A DNA stretch of 64,000 nt from Flavobacterium sufflavum (GCF_004016525.1 NZ_SACJ01000004.1:62001-126000); one strand, 5' to 3'. Counted from the stretch's first letter, positions 50,051 through 60,013 are shown. Notes: generated by a model not told the origin, from the sequence alone. Made by a program: numbers and translations.

Positions 50051-52351
50051 CTATTTAGTTAATTCAAAACTAACTTTCTTATCGGCATTTGAATTTCCTC
50101 CAACGAAAACATCAAACTGTCCAGATTCTGCTACGAATTGTAAATCAGAATTATAAAATTTTAAATCTTCAACAGTAATATCAAAACTTACCGTTTGTTT
50201 TTCACCTTTTTTAAGTGCTATTTTCTGGAAACCTTTCAACTCTCTAACGGGTCTTGTTACTGAACCCACTATATCTCTAATGTATAATTGAACTGTTTCT
50301 TTTCCGTCAAAATTTCCTGTGTTGCTTACATCAACCGTTACTTTTAATTTTCCACTAAAATCCATCTTATCAGAAGAAATTTTCAGGTTTGAATAATCAA
50401 AAGTGGTATAACTTAAACCAAATCCAAACGGAAATAAAGGCTCATTTCTTTCGTCAAGATAATTTGATCTGAATTTTTCAAATTTGCCTTCTTTATTAGA
50501 AAGAGGTCTTCCTGTATTTTTGTGTGCATAATAAATTGGTACCTGACCAACACTTCTAGGAAAAGTAGTCGTTAATTTTCCAGAAGGATTTTCATCACCA
50601 AATAAAACATCAGCAATAGCATAACCTGCTTCTGTACCGGCAAACCAAACATTTAAAATAGCAGGAACAGTATTATTTTCATCTTTAATTACCAAAGGGC
50701 GACCATCAAATAAAACTAAAACTACCGGCTTCCCTGTTTTCAATAATTCATTCAATAAATCTTTTTGGGCTTGTGGAATTTCTAATTTTGTTCTGCTACT
50801 AGATTCTCCACTCATCTCAGCAGATTCTCCTAAAGCAGCCACAATTACATCCGATTGATTGGCTACTTTTAAAGCTTCTGCAATTAATTCTTCTTTTGAA
50901 CGGGCATCACGATGTAACGTTTTACCAAACACCGTTGCGTTTGTTTCAAAAGTTTCATCGTAATCTAAATTACTTCCTTTAGCATAAAGTATTGTTGCTG
51001 ATTTTCCGGCTACTTCTTTAATTCCTTTCAATAAAGTTATTGAACTTCCTTTTTGGGTTGCCACACTCCAGGTACCCGACATATTTTCTTCGGCATCAAC
51101 CAAAGGACCAATAAGAGCAATTGTACCTGATTTTTTCAGAGGTAAAGTTTGATTTTCATTTTTTAATAAAACCAATGATTGAGCGGCAATTTTACGGGCT
51201 TCATTTCTGCTATTTGAAGTAAAAATTTCTGTTTTAGCTCTTTTTACATCACAATATTTATAGGGATCATGGAACAGACCTAAATCATATTTTGCTTCTA
51301 AAATAAGTTTTACGGCAGCATCTATTCTTTCCATGGCAACTTTTTTCTCATCTAAAGATTTTTTCAAAGTAGTCAAAAATCCTTCTCCTACCATGTCCAT
51401 TTCTACACCTGCATTCATCGCTAAAGCAGAAGTAGTTTGCAAATCTCCCATTCCGTGATCAATCATTTCATTGATTCCGGTAAAATCAGTCACTACAAAT
51501 CCTTTGAATCCCCATTGTTTTCTTAAAACATCCGTCATCAACCATTTGTTTCCAGTTGCAGGAATTCCGTCAACTTCGTTAAAAGAAGCCATAACCGAAC
51601 CCACCCCTGCATCTACAGCTGCTTTGTAAGGAGGAAAGTAGTCATTGAACATTCTGATATGACTCATATCTACGGTATTATAATCACGACCCGCTTCTGG
51701 CGCACCATATAATGCAAAATGTTTAACACAGGCTAAAATGGAAGTGTTTTTTGAAAGGTCATGCTGCTGATATCCATTAACCATTGCTTTAGCAATCTGG
51801 CTTCCTAAATAAGGATCTTCCCCGGAACCTTCAGAAATTCTTCCCCAACGAGGATCACGAGATATGTCAACCATTGGAGAAAATGTCCAATTTATTCCAT
51901 CTGCACTTGCTTCCTGAGCAGCAATTTGAGCACTTCTTTCGATTAAATTCATATCCCATGTACAAGACAATCCCAGAGGAATAGGAAATGTTGTTTCATA
52001 ACCGTGTATAACGTCCATCCCAAAAATTAATGGAATTTTCAAACGACTATTTTCAACTGCAATCTTTTGTACTTCTTTTATTTTCTCAACTGATTTAATA
52101 TTAAACAAACCTCCTACTTTTCCTTCGGCAATTTTTTTAGATATATCAGAACTTTTTGCCAGACCCGTAGTAAAATCACCTGAACTGGGTAAATTTAATT
52201 GACCTAATTTCTCTTCCAATGTCATTTTAGACATCAATTCGGCTACAAATTCAGCTTTGGGTTTGATTTTTACTATACTTTGCGCGTTCTTTTTTTGGGA
52301 ATACCCCAAAACAGCACATCCTAAAAAAAGTAAAACTAATTTATTTTTCAT
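50051..52351 (-). CDS. bglX: GH3 beta-glucosidase (BglX-like), periplasmic
   Basis: 766 residues with a signal peptide (MKNKLVLLFLGCAVLGYSQ). GH3 N-domain: 'EKLGQLNLPSSGD', 'PLIFGMDVIHGYETTFPIPLGLSCTWD', 'DISRDPRWGRISEGSGEDPYLGS', 'ACVKHFALYGAPEAGRDYNTVDMS', and the nucleophile Asp in 'GFKGFVVTDFTGINEM' near 295. A GH3 C-domain and a fibronectin-III-like domain ending 'DVFVGGNS' follow. Length and layout match BglX, which removes beta-linked glucose from the non-reducing end. It starts 11 bases after the alpha/beta hydrolase gene, so they are co-transcribed with GH144. Confidence 0.94.
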   Translation of the reverse strand: MKNKLVLLFLGCAVLGYSQKKNAQSIVKIKPKAEFVAELMSKMTLEEKLGQLNLPSSGDFTTGLAKSSDISKKIAEGKVGGLFNIKSVEKIKEVQKIAVENSRLKIPLIFGMDVIHGYETTFPIPLGLSCTWDMNLIERSAQIAAQEASADGINWTFSPMVDISRDPRWGRISEGSGEDPYLGSQIAKAMVNGYQQHDLSKNTSILACVKHFALYGAPEAGRDYNTVDMSHIRMFNDYFPPYKAAVDAGVGSVMASFNEVDGIPATGNKWLMTDVLRKQWGFKGFVVTDFTGINEMIDHGMGDLQTTSALAMNAGVEMDMVGEGFLTTLKKSLDEKKVAMERIDAAVKLILEAKYDLGLFHDPYKYCDVKRAKTEIFTSNSRNEARKIAAQSLVLLKNENQTLPLKKSGTIALIGPLVDAEENMSGTWSVATQKGSSITLLKGIKEVAGKSATILYAKGSNLDYDETFETNATVFGKTLHRDARSKEELIAEALKVANQSDVIVAALGESAEMSGESSSRTKLEIPQAQKDLLNELLKTGKPVVLVLFDGRPLVIKDENNTVPAILNVWFAGTEAGYAIADVLFGDENPSGKLTTTFPRSVGQVPIYYAHKNTGRPLSNKEGKFEKFRSNYLDERNEPLFPFGFGLSYTTFDYSNLKISSDKMDFSGKLKVTVDVSNTGNFDGKETVQLYIRDIVGSVTRPVRELKGFQKIALKKGEKQTVSFDITVEDLKFYNSDLQFVAESGQFDVFVGGNSNADKKVSFELTK

Positions 52352-52362
52352 TTTTATGATAT

Positions 52363-53076
52363 TTATTTATTTGTATTCGATTTTGTCTGTTTAAACATCC
52401 AGTCGTATATTTCCTGATTGTCATAAACCCTTGTCCAGCTGTCATGCCCCGCATCATCAAAAATGCTTAGCTGTACATCTTTGGCATTGCATTTTTTTAA
52501 TTCTTTGTATATAGATATCGCGTAATCAACCTTTACCACATCATCTAATAATCCGTGAAAAATTCTGGTTGGAATATTTGCAATTGCGCAAGCCTTTTCT
52601 AATTCAGTCAAATCAACAAAACCAGAAATAGGTACAATTGCTGCAAACATATCCGGATATGAAAATGCTAAATTCCATGCTGCCCACCCCCCAGAACTTA
52701 AACCTGTAACATATATTCTGTTAGAATCTATTTTGTTCTCTTTTTGAACTTTTAAAATAAGCTCATAAATGGATTTTATATTCCAATTTTCATCTTCTTT
52801 ACATTGTGGAGCTAATACATAAGCATCTATAAAATGTCTCTTCAAATATTTTAAAGGACCATGTGTTTTTACTTTTTCAATGTCAGTTCCTTTTTCTCCA
52901 TCACCCGGAATAAAAACTATTAAAGGCTTTTTGTCATTAATAATTTCAGGACGATGCAAAATATAACCAAGCTCATAGTTGTTTGTCACAACTGTATTGA
53001 TTTTTCCTGTTATCTCACTTTGACTAAAGCTATATGATTCGAATAGCAGCAATAGAAAAACTAACTTGTACTTCAT
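52363..53076 (-). CDS. Secreted alpha/beta hydrolase (esterase/peptidase-like, COG4099 type)
   Basis: 237 residues with a signal peptide (MKYKLVFLLLLFESYSFS). The fold motifs are 'KPLIVFIPGDGEKGTD', the nucleophile elbow GLSSGGWAAWNLAFSYPDMFAAIVPISGF (G-x-S-x-G, Ser near 133), an acidic residue in 'FHGLLDDVVKVDYA' and the His in 'IFDDAGHDSWTRVY'. Such proteins are often carbohydrate or phenolic ester hydrolases. The position between GH144 and GH3 (8 and 11 bases away) argues for removal of acyl groups such as succinyl or acetyl from the glycan, which is inferred only. Confidence 0.82.
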   Translation of the reverse strand: MKYKLVFLLLLFESYSFSQSEITGKINTVVTNNYELGYILHRPEIINDKKPLIVFIPGDGEKGTDIEKVKTHGPLKYLKRHFIDAYVLAPQCKEDENWNIKSIYELILKVQKENKIDSNRIYVTGLSSGGWAAWNLAFSYPDMFAAIVPISGFVDLTELEKACAIANIPTRIFHGLLDDVVKVDYAISIYKELKKCNAKDVQLSIFDDAGHDSWTRVYDNQEIYDWMFKQTKSNTNK

Positions 53077-53084
53077 ATAAATTC

Positions 53085-54461
53085 TTAAATCCCATATTTT
53101 TCAGACTTAAATCCAAGTTTTGTTAATCCTTGTTTTGTCTCTGATGCATTCATGAACAATTTCCATAATAAACCACTTCTATAATTTTCAATCATAGGAG
53201 CAATTGTACCCTGATCAATCGCCAAATATCGCGGCGTTACCCAATTATAATGAGGAGAAAAAGCATCATAAGGACCTGCAATCCCTACATATTGTGCTTT
53301 ATTTTCATCATATAAATAATGTAAAAACTTCATTGCTTCAACAGCTGCAAAAGGAAAAGAGGACAAAGCCGCTGTAGGCGAAATCACTCCGGTATCATTA
53401 TTAGGTTGATGTGCGGTATAACCTGTTGTCCCATCGGAATTTCTAGTATAACTTGCTGTCAACCCCCAACATTTATCTGAGTATCCCTTCCATCCTTTTG
53501 GATTTACAATGCTATGCTGTACCATAATTTTAGCATGATTTTGAGTCAAAACTCCATAATCAGCATATTTATCTATTAAACTGTTTGGATCTAAACCTAA
53601 ATAGGAATAATGTGACCAAAACATCGGTCCAACGTTTCCTGTTGCTCCATTGTAATTTAAAACAACCGGAATTCCATATTGAGAACCGCTGTTTACTATA
53701 GCTCCACTTCTTGCCCAGGCTTTATGATATGCTTCTGCAGAAATTGGATGTGTTGGTGATGAAGCAGCCATTATATAAGTAATTAAACACTCATTATAAC
53801 CTTCTAATTTAAAGTTCATTTCCCAAGCATAATTTGGCGACCAATGCCAGTATAATGCATCCTCTCCTTTGGTGTACCAATCCCACTCAACCCCTTTCCA
53901 AAGTACATCAGCCTTGGCTGCCAATTCTTTTTCGGAAGTACTACCATTTTTAAAATATTCCCTTATGGTTATTAAAGCCTGACAAACAAAAGAAGTTTCT
54001 ACTAAATCTCCTCCATTATCTTTTGTTCCAAATGGAATTACTTTTCCTTCTTTATTATCCATCCAGTGTGGCCATGCACCATGAAAACGATCTGCTTTTT
54101 CAAGAAAATTTAAAGCTGTTGAAAGTCTGGAAACAGCTTCTGCTCTAGGTAGAAAACCTCTTTCTATTCCAACAATAATACTCATCAATCCAAAACCGGA
54201 ACCTCCTGTGGTGATAATATTCGATTCGAAATTTGGATCTTCTGTCAGGTATCTCTCCCGAGCCAATTTTGAATTTGGATCAGCATAATCCCAAAAATAT
54301 TTAATAGCATCTTTTTGAACCTGATCTAATGCTTCAACATCAGTCAAAGGTTTTAGCTGATTTGTTGGTAAGGGGGTTCCTGTACCGCTCCCTCCTCCGG
54401 GAGAAGAAGAACATGATGCAAAAACACTCAAAAAAAGGATTATGTATAAACTACTTTTCAT
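53085..54461 (-). CDS. GH144-type glucanase (glucoamylase-family, PF10091)
   Basis: 458 residues, lipoprotein (SVFASCSSSPGGGSGTGT; lipobox FASC). The mature catalytic domain is an (alpha/alpha)6 barrel of the 'glycoamylase' family: 'DAIKYFWDYADPNSKLARER', 'GFGLMSIIVGIERGFLPRAEAVSRLSTALNFLE', 'FHGAWPHWMDNKEGKVIPFGTKDNGGDLVETSFVCQALI', 'LYWHWSPNYAWEMNFKLEGYNECLITYIMAASSPTHPI', 'CWGLTASYT' and 'HYNWVTPRYLAIDQGTIAPMIENYRSG'. The family now called GH144 includes beta-1,2-glucanases and sophorose-releasing enzymes, so that activity is the best guess. It follows the LamG gene after a terminator and starts the hydrolase unit of the locus. Confidence 0.82.
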   Translation of the reverse strand: MKSSLYIILFLSVFASCSSSPGGGSGTGTPLPTNQLKPLTDVEALDQVQKDAIKYFWDYADPNSKLARERYLTEDPNFESNIITTGGSGFGLMSIIVGIERGFLPRAEAVSRLSTALNFLEKADRFHGAWPHWMDNKEGKVIPFGTKDNGGDLVETSFVCQALITIREYFKNGSTSEKELAAKADVLWKGVEWDWYTKGEDALYWHWSPNYAWEMNFKLEGYNECLITYIMAASSPTHPISAEAYHKAWARSGAIVNSGSQYGIPVVLNYNGATGNVGPMFWSHYSYLGLDPNSLIDKYADYGVLTQNHAKIMVQHSIVNPKGWKGYSDKCWGLTASYTRNSDGTTGYTAHQPNNDTGVISPTAALSSFPFAAVEAMKFLHYLYDENKAQYVGIAGPYDAFSPHYNWVTPRYLAIDQGTIAPMIENYRSGLLWKLFMNASETKQGLTKLGFKSEKYGI

Positions 54462-54494
54462 ATTTAAACTTGCTTGGTATTGTATTGATTAAAT

Positions 54495-54528
54495 GAAAAA
54501 ATATACCTAGAGTTTTCACTCTAGGTAT
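54495..54528 (-). terminator. Internal terminator between the LamG gene and the GH144 gene
   Basis: Arms 54503-54513 and 54518-54528 (ATACCTAGAGT and complement) form a perfect 11-bp stem with a 4-base loop, followed on the minus strand by a T run. It lies 15 bases past the LamG stop and 34 before the GH144 start, so it may reduce hydrolase expression relative to SusCD. Confidence 0.85.
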
Positions 54529-54542
54529 TTTATTAAAGGCTT

Positions 54543-55442
54543 CTATCTTTTATCCTTCTCTAATTTATAAAGAGCCGTAACTTCATTATCGGTTAAAGCT
54601 GAATCATAAATTCTAAATTCATCTAATAAACCGGTATAGTTAAGCATCCAACCATCAGGAGTCCCCCAAGGTGAACCTAAATGTTGTTGATAACCTCCAA
54701 TAATAAATTTTGAAACTTCAGAATTGGCTAATTCACCATATCCAACTCCTCCTGTCAAAGGATCACTTGCATATCTTTTTGAAATAGATGCAGGCAAAGC
54801 TAATTTTTGACCATCTATATAAAGACTGTAAGTGGAATTTGTCCCATTATATGTCCAAACTATGTGTTTCCAGGCACCAAACATATTATTCAAAACATTT
54901 GCTCCTGCATGTTCAATAAATTGTCCTGCCCAAGGAATACTCGGTACAACGTCTTTTTGAATATGATTTTTCATCAACATTGTTGTTGCAGGTCCAGTAC
55001 CTTCAATCAATGTAAAAATGTTCCCCCAGAAATCCGTTTTCTTTGGAAGCATAAATATTGATTGCGCTCCACCAGTATGTGGATTTGTTTTTATCCACAT
55101 TGAAACAGAGATATGTTTTAAATTTATTACGGAATTTGCAACATTAGCATAAGCAATAAATGAAGTTGAAGACCCTTGATAAGCTTCGCCTTTTATTCCT
55201 GTTCCATAGGTTACATTAGTTCCTACTCCACCCGTAACACCACTTTTGGAATCTGCAATGTTTCCATCAAAACTTAATTTTGAAACTAAATGAGTCGCTG
55301 CAACATCATCAGAACTATCATATCCCCCAATTGATTCATAGGGAATTGGACTATTTACTTTATCAATACTATCCTCACAGCTTACCAAAACTATAGAAGC
55401 TAAAACAAAAGAAAGTAAGAAAACAGATTTATTTTTTTTCAT
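54543..55442 (-). CDS. LamG-fold surface lipoprotein (candidate glycan-binding)
   Basis: 299 residues with lipobox (ASIVLVSC). After a Ser/Asp linker a LamG/concanavalin-like jelly roll fills about 60-290: 'VSKLSFDGNIADSKSGVTGGVG', 'YANVANSVINLKHISVSMWIKTN', 'WKHIVWTYNGTNSTYSLYIDGQKLALP', 'LNYTGLLDEFRIYDSALTDNEVTALYKLE'. The last motif (DEFRIYDxALTxxEV) is the LamG signature. Its gene follows SusD in 19 bases, the place of a surface glycan-binding protein in such loci. No catalytic residue is evident. Binding of the locus substrate is inferred from position. Confidence 0.85.
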   Translation of the reverse strand: MKKNKSVFLLSFVLASIVLVSCEDSIDKVNSPIPYESIGGYDSSDDVAATHLVSKLSFDGNIADSKSGVTGGVGTNVTYGTGIKGEAYQGSSTSFIAYANVANSVINLKHISVSMWIKTNPHTGGAQSIFMLPKKTDFWGNIFTLIEGTGPATTMLMKNHIQKDVVPSIPWAGQFIEHAGANVLNNMFGAWKHIVWTYNGTNSTYSLYIDGQKLALPASISKRYASDPLTGGVGYGELANSEVSKFIIGGYQQHLGSPWGTPDGWMLNYTGLLDEFRIYDSALTDNEVTALYKLEKDKR

Positions 55443-55461
55443 TTTTAATTGTTTTTAAGGA

Positions 55462-56916
55462 TTAATAATTAGGGTTTTGAGCCGATAAACCACCTGCTTG
55501 TTTTATGAAAGATGCTGGTATAGGAAATAATTCATGTTTTCCTTCGATAAATGTTTTCCCATCAACAGCAAAAGCAGCTTTGGCCTGACCTGTACGTACT
55601 AAATCAAAAAATCTATCGTGTTCAAAGGCCATTTCTACTCTTCTTTCTTTCCAAATTGCCGTTCTGACATTGGCTTGGGTAGTTGCTGTTGTAACTCCTA
55701 AATTCGCTCTCCCTCTAATTTGGTTCAACAACGGAATTGCTTCTGCTGTTTGACCTAATTCGTTTAAAGCCTCTGCTTTCATCAATAAAACTTCAGCATA
55801 TCTTAAGTACTTGATATCTACATCGGTTTCCCAGGCATCAGTATAGGTAGACGAATATGCTTTATAATTATAGCGTTCGTTTTCAACAGTATTAGGCACT
55901 ACTCTTCCATCGTATAAAGTTGATCCTCTAAAAATAATAGTTGCTGCTTTTCTAACATCGCCAGGTTCATAGGCATTTACCAAGCTTTGAGATGGTGTAT
56001 TGAACCCCCAACCCCAACCACCGGCTCCACGAGCTCCCTGTGTGTTAGAGTAACCTTCGATACCTTTAGCCGGAACAGCACCTTGGGCATAAATTTCGAA
56101 AATTGATTCTGAATCAAATTTCCCGGAAGCTTTAAACATTGAAGCGTAATCACCTACAATTGAGTAACCTGTAACTTTATTACAGTTATCAACCACATCC
56201 TGCCATTTTTTTTGATACAAACTTACTTTTGCCAATAAAGCATAAGCAGCTCCTTTTGACGCTCTTGATTTTTCATTTGCTCCATAAGCCGATTTTTCCG
56301 GTAATGCTGCAATAGCATCTTTCAAATCACTTTCGATAAAAGCATAAACCTCAGCAGAAGTTTTACGTGTTAACTGCATAATTCTGTCTGAATCTGAACC
56401 CGGAACTGGCAAATGATCCACAATAGGCGCTCCTCCATAGCATTTTACTAAAGTGAAATACATAAAAGCTCTTAAAAACTTAGCTTCCCCTATTAATCTC
56501 GATCTTAAATTGGCATCAGCCTTATCTAACTTTGGAATAATATTTAATGCCTGATTACATCTGTTGATTCCATCATAATTGGCAATAAAAGTACTTTCGG
56601 CAGAAGGATTTGATGCGTTGTAAGTTAATGCATCCAATACATCTTTATCGGTCCCTGTATCTCCTGGTGAAGATCCTTTATCGGCATCATCTGATGTTAT
56701 ACTTGATAATCCAATCCAACCAAATGAGGTCATATCCCAATTCAAAAATTTATTATAAATTGAAGTTACAAATGAAGCTGCACCAGCATCATTATTAAAC
56801 AACTCAATATCATTAGTTGAAATAGATTCTGTTTGATCTACATCTAAATAATCGTCTGCACAGCCAGTAAAAAACAATGCTGATAATACAAACGTTGCCA
56901 TATATATCTTTTTCAT
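55462..56916 (-). CDS. SusD/RagB-family outer-membrane lipoprotein
   Basis: 484 residues with lipobox (SALFFTGCADDYLD). SusD family motifs: 'SISTNDIELFNNDAGAASFVTSIYN', TPR-like 'LIGEAKFLRAFMYFTLVKCYGGAPIVD', 'SRASKGAAYALLAKVSLYQKKWQDVVDNCNKV', 'DIKYLRYAEVLLMKAEALNELGQTAEAIPLLNQIRGRANL' and 'IWKERRVEMAFEHDRFFDLVRTGQA'. It caps the SusC pore and binds the glycan. It starts 4 bases after the SusC stop. Sequence cannot show which glycan is bound. Confidence 0.97.
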   Translation of the reverse strand: MKKIYMATFVLSALFFTGCADDYLDVDQTESISTNDIELFNNDAGAASFVTSIYNKFLNWDMTSFGWIGLSSITSDDADKGSSPGDTGTDKDVLDALTYNASNPSAESTFIANYDGINRCNQALNIIPKLDKADANLRSRLIGEAKFLRAFMYFTLVKCYGGAPIVDHLPVPGSDSDRIMQLTRKTSAEVYAFIESDLKDAIAALPEKSAYGANEKSRASKGAAYALLAKVSLYQKKWQDVVDNCNKVTGYSIVGDYASMFKASGKFDSESIFEIYAQGAVPAKGIEGYSNTQGARGAGGWGWGFNTPSQSLVNAYEPGDVRKAATIIFRGSTLYDGRVVPNTVENERYNYKAYSSTYTDAWETDVDIKYLRYAEVLLMKAEALNELGQTAEAIPLLNQIRGRANLGVTTATTQANVRTAIWKERRVEMAFEHDRFFDLVRTGQAKAAFAVDGKTFIEGKHELFPIPASFIKQAGGLSAQNPNY

Positions 56917-56920
56917 AGTA

Positions 56921-59900
56921 TTAAAATTTTAAGTTAGCACCAATTACAAATGATCTTAAAGTAGGGTAAGCATCAAGCTCAACTCCCTGAGTTCCATAAG
57001 GATTTCCGTCTCCATTTAATTCCGGAGAAAATCCTGAGAATTTTTGGGTTATAAATGGATTAATCGCATTTACATAAACTCTGCAGGCATTAATAAAACT
57101 GTTGCTTTGTATTGGTAATTTGTATCCTAAAGTGATATTATTGATTCTGAAAAAATCACCTGATTCTAAATAATAAGTCGAAGCAACAGGCACTTGGTTG
57201 AATGGTGCCGGATTAGAAGCTGTCAAATTATTTGGTGTCCAAAAATCGGTTGCCACAGATGCTTCTATATTTTCTCCTGAAAAACGTTGTGCTTTTTTAC
57301 CATTATACACCTTTGCCCCTGCTGTTCCATATCCATCAACAGAAAAATCAAAGTTTTTATAATTAAATCCTAAAGAAACTCCATAATTAGATTTTGGTAA
57401 ACTAGAGCCAACATACTTTTTATCTGTAGTTGCACTCAATGCATCCTGGGTTACTTTGTCTCCTGCTGCATTATAGTATAACATTTGTCCATTTGTACTA
57501 TCAAAACCAGCATACTCATAGATATAGAAGCTTCCTAAAGGCTGACCAACAGTAGTATTATCTAATAACTTTGTATCTTGACCGTTGCCTAAACCTCCTC
57601 CAATAACCGGAGATAAAACAACATTCTTCAAGTTTGTAAGTTCGTTTTTGTTGTGAGAAAAGTTACCTCCAATGAAATAACTAAAATCATCATTGATTTT
57701 ATCGTCCCAACGCAAAGAAACCTCAAATCCTTTATTTGAGACCTCACCTACATGTGCTGGTGAAGCACTAGTAATTCCTGAAGTAAAATAAGGTTTAGTG
57801 TTTAAAATTACATTTGTTGTTTTTTTATCATAAACATCAAAACCACCTTTTAATCTATGATCTAACAACTCAATATCTAAACCTACTGAAGCTTCTTCTG
57901 TAATTTCCCAAGACAAACTTGGATCAATTTGAGAGCTAATAGTTGTTCCTTCATTTAAGATAGAACCTCCTAAATAAGTATTTAAACCTGAAGCATAAGC
58001 CTGACTGTTAAGAGGTACATTTTGATTTCCTAATTTACCCCAACCTCCTCTTAATTTCAATAAATTGATGGTTTTGGAATCTGCTAAAAAAGCTTCTTTA
58101 GAAATAATCCAACCTAAACCAAAAGCCGGGAAAGTTCCCCAACGGTAATCTTTAGCAAAATTAGATGATCCATCACGTCTAATTGTTCCTGAAACCAGGT
58201 ATCTGTCCATCAACTTATATTGAAAACGCCCAAAATATGAAGCTAATTTAGTTTCGTTAAAAACCTCATCTTTATAACTGGTAACATTTGCAGCATATTC
58301 AACATCTTTTAAAGCCCAATAATTAGAATTTGCATTTACATTTTTTCTTTTTATTGTTAGTTTTTCTCTAGCTCCTTTAACACTGGTTTCAATACCTGCC
58401 GTTACTTCAACATCATGAATTTCAGCAAATAATTTATTATAGGTTAAATAATTCGTCAAATTCCAATTGTAATATTGCTCTCTTCCTTTTGTTAGAGTAT
58501 TTATATTTGAAGTTGTTGGATAAGCTGATGCTACACGTGTTGGATCTGCAGCTAACCAGATATTTTTGTTATCCTCATAATTATACTGTTTCCATGTATA
58601 AAACTCCCCGTTGAATTGTGACGTAAATTTTAATGATTTTAAAATTTCGTAATCTAATTTTAAACCTCCTTGCAAGGTTATGCTTCTTTGTTGCTCATCA
58701 AAAAAATCAAGTTGTGCTACAGGATTACCAACATTATTAAATGATGAACCTGATTGACTTACAAAACCGTCATTGCCTACTCTTGAAACCCCATATTTAC
58801 CATCAGGAAAATAGACAGGAACTATCGGAGACTGTTTGTAAGCATTTGTAAAAGCACTTAATGGTTTTGGGGTAGATTTAGTCGATGTCAAACTAAAATT
58901 TTGATTTAAAGTCAGCTTTTTAGAAATTTTATATTCATTATTATTTCTAAAAGTAGTACGACCATAAGCCAAACCATCTAAGACAGCCTTTTCTTCGTAA
59001 TTACCTAAACTGAAAAAATATTTAATATTTTCAGTTGCTCCTGAAACAGATACGTTGTTCTGGATATAATTACCAGTTCTTGTAATTTCATCAAACCAAT
59101 CCGTATTTATAGGTTGATCCTGAGAAAAAGTAGTAGATTGCAAAGCCGAATTAGTATAATGTGCATACTTATTACTACCTGCCATTTTTACTTTTTTAAG
59201 CGGTTCTCTAAAACCGATAAAACTTTCAACTTCAACAGAAACTTTATCTCCCTTACCTTTTTTAGTAGTAATAATGATAACCCCATTTGCAGCTCTGGTT
59301 CCATAGATAGCTAATGCTGAGGCATCTTTTAAAATCTCATAAGAAGTAATATCATTTGAATTAATATTATTGATATTTTCTGTAGGCATCCCATCGACTA
59401 CATAAAGAGGAGTTCTTCCTCCCAAAGCGGTCCCCAATCCTCTGATAACTACTGAAGGTGTACTACCCGGTAAATCTGAAGAAGTAACCTGAACCCCGGC
59501 TGCTTTACCCTGAATAGCCTGTGATGCATTTAAAACCTTTGTTTTTGTAATTTCTTCAGCTTTTAAAGAAGTAATTGCCGAAGTATTATCAATTTTTTTT
59601 CTGGTACCATACCCAATTACTACAACTTCTTTTAAAACAGTATCTGCTGCTTCTTTTAAAGTAATTGTCATTAGTGTTTTCTCTGCAGGTAAAGAAACTG
59701 TTTCAAGACCTAGCATCGAAATTTTTAAAATTTCTCCTGCCTTAGCATTAATAGTGAAATTCCCATCAAAATCTGTAACAGTAGATGTTTTGGACTCGGC
59801 TGCAATAATATTGGCTCCCGGTAGCCCCATTCCACTACTGTCAACTACTTTTCCTTTAATTGCTTGTACTTGTCCAGACATATAAGCTGGAAGCAATAGG

Positions 59901-59932
59901 AGTGCTAAAAAGCTAAAAATAAAATTTTTCAT
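56921..59932 (-). CDS. SusC/RagA-type TonB-linked outer-membrane transporter
   Basis: 1003 residues. Signal peptide (MKNFIFSFLALLLLPAYMSGQ), CarboxypepD_reg-like domain ('IKGKVVDSSGMGLPGANIIAAES', about 22-100), plug ('VVVIGYGTRKKIDNTSAITSLKAEEI', 'ASQAIQGKAAGVQV', 'YVVDGMPTENINNINSNDITSYEILKDASALAIYGTRAANGVIIITTKKG', about 105-240) and a beta-barrel with an aromatic C-terminal strand (TLRSFVIGANLKF). It takes the oligosaccharide through the outer membrane with TonB energy. The ATG at 59932 fits the signal peptide; an upstream in-frame codon at 59974 lies in the promoter region and is rejected. Confidence 0.97.
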   Translation of the reverse strand: MKNFIFSFLALLLLPAYMSGQVQAIKGKVVDSSGMGLPGANIIAAESKTSTVTDFDGNFTINAKAGEILKISMLGLETVSLPAEKTLMTITLKEAADTVLKEVVVIGYGTRKKIDNTSAITSLKAEEITKTKVLNASQAIQGKAAGVQVTSSDLPGSTPSVVIRGLGTALGGRTPLYVVDGMPTENINNINSNDITSYEILKDASALAIYGTRAANGVIIITTKKGKGDKVSVEVESFIGFREPLKKVKMAGSNKYAHYTNSALQSTTFSQDQPINTDWFDEITRTGNYIQNNVSVSGATENIKYFFSLGNYEEKAVLDGLAYGRTTFRNNNEYKISKKLTLNQNFSLTSTKSTPKPLSAFTNAYKQSPIVPVYFPDGKYGVSRVGNDGFVSQSGSSFNNVGNPVAQLDFFDEQQRSITLQGGLKLDYEILKSLKFTSQFNGEFYTWKQYNYEDNKNIWLAADPTRVASAYPTTSNINTLTKGREQYYNWNLTNYLTYNKLFAEIHDVEVTAGIETSVKGAREKLTIKRKNVNANSNYWALKDVEYAANVTSYKDEVFNETKLASYFGRFQYKLMDRYLVSGTIRRDGSSNFAKDYRWGTFPAFGLGWIISKEAFLADSKTINLLKLRGGWGKLGNQNVPLNSQAYASGLNTYLGGSILNEGTTISSQIDPSLSWEITEEASVGLDIELLDHRLKGGFDVYDKKTTNVILNTKPYFTSGITSASPAHVGEVSNKGFEVSLRWDDKINDDFSYFIGGNFSHNKNELTNLKNVVLSPVIGGGLGNGQDTKLLDNTTVGQPLGSFYIYEYAGFDSTNGQMLYYNAAGDKVTQDALSATTDKKYVGSSLPKSNYGVSLGFNYKNFDFSVDGYGTAGAKVYNGKKAQRFSGENIEASVATDFWTPNNLTASNPAPFNQVPVASTYYLESGDFFRINNITLGYKLPIQSNSFINACRVYVNAINPFITQKFSGFSPELNGDGNPYGTQGVELDAYPTLRSFVIGANLKF

Positions 59933-59940
59933 ATGGTTAA

Positions 59941-59996
59941 TAATTGTTAAAGTTAGTAGAACCAAATTTAACAATTAAAGCCCTATAACTCATCAA
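59941..59996 (-). promoter_or_regulatory. susC promoter inside an 11-bp inverted repeat
   Basis: On the minus strand TTG (59996-59994) is followed after 23 bases by TAAATTTG (59970-59963), a full TAnnTTTG match; the start codon is 30 bases further. A perfect inverted repeat of TAATTGTTAAA (59941-59951) and TTTAACAATTA (59967-59977) with a 15-base spacer covers the -7 element and leader. It could be an operator for the locus regulator or an RNA hairpin. Confidence 0.6.
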
Positions 59997-60013
59997 ATAC
60001 CACCACTACACAG

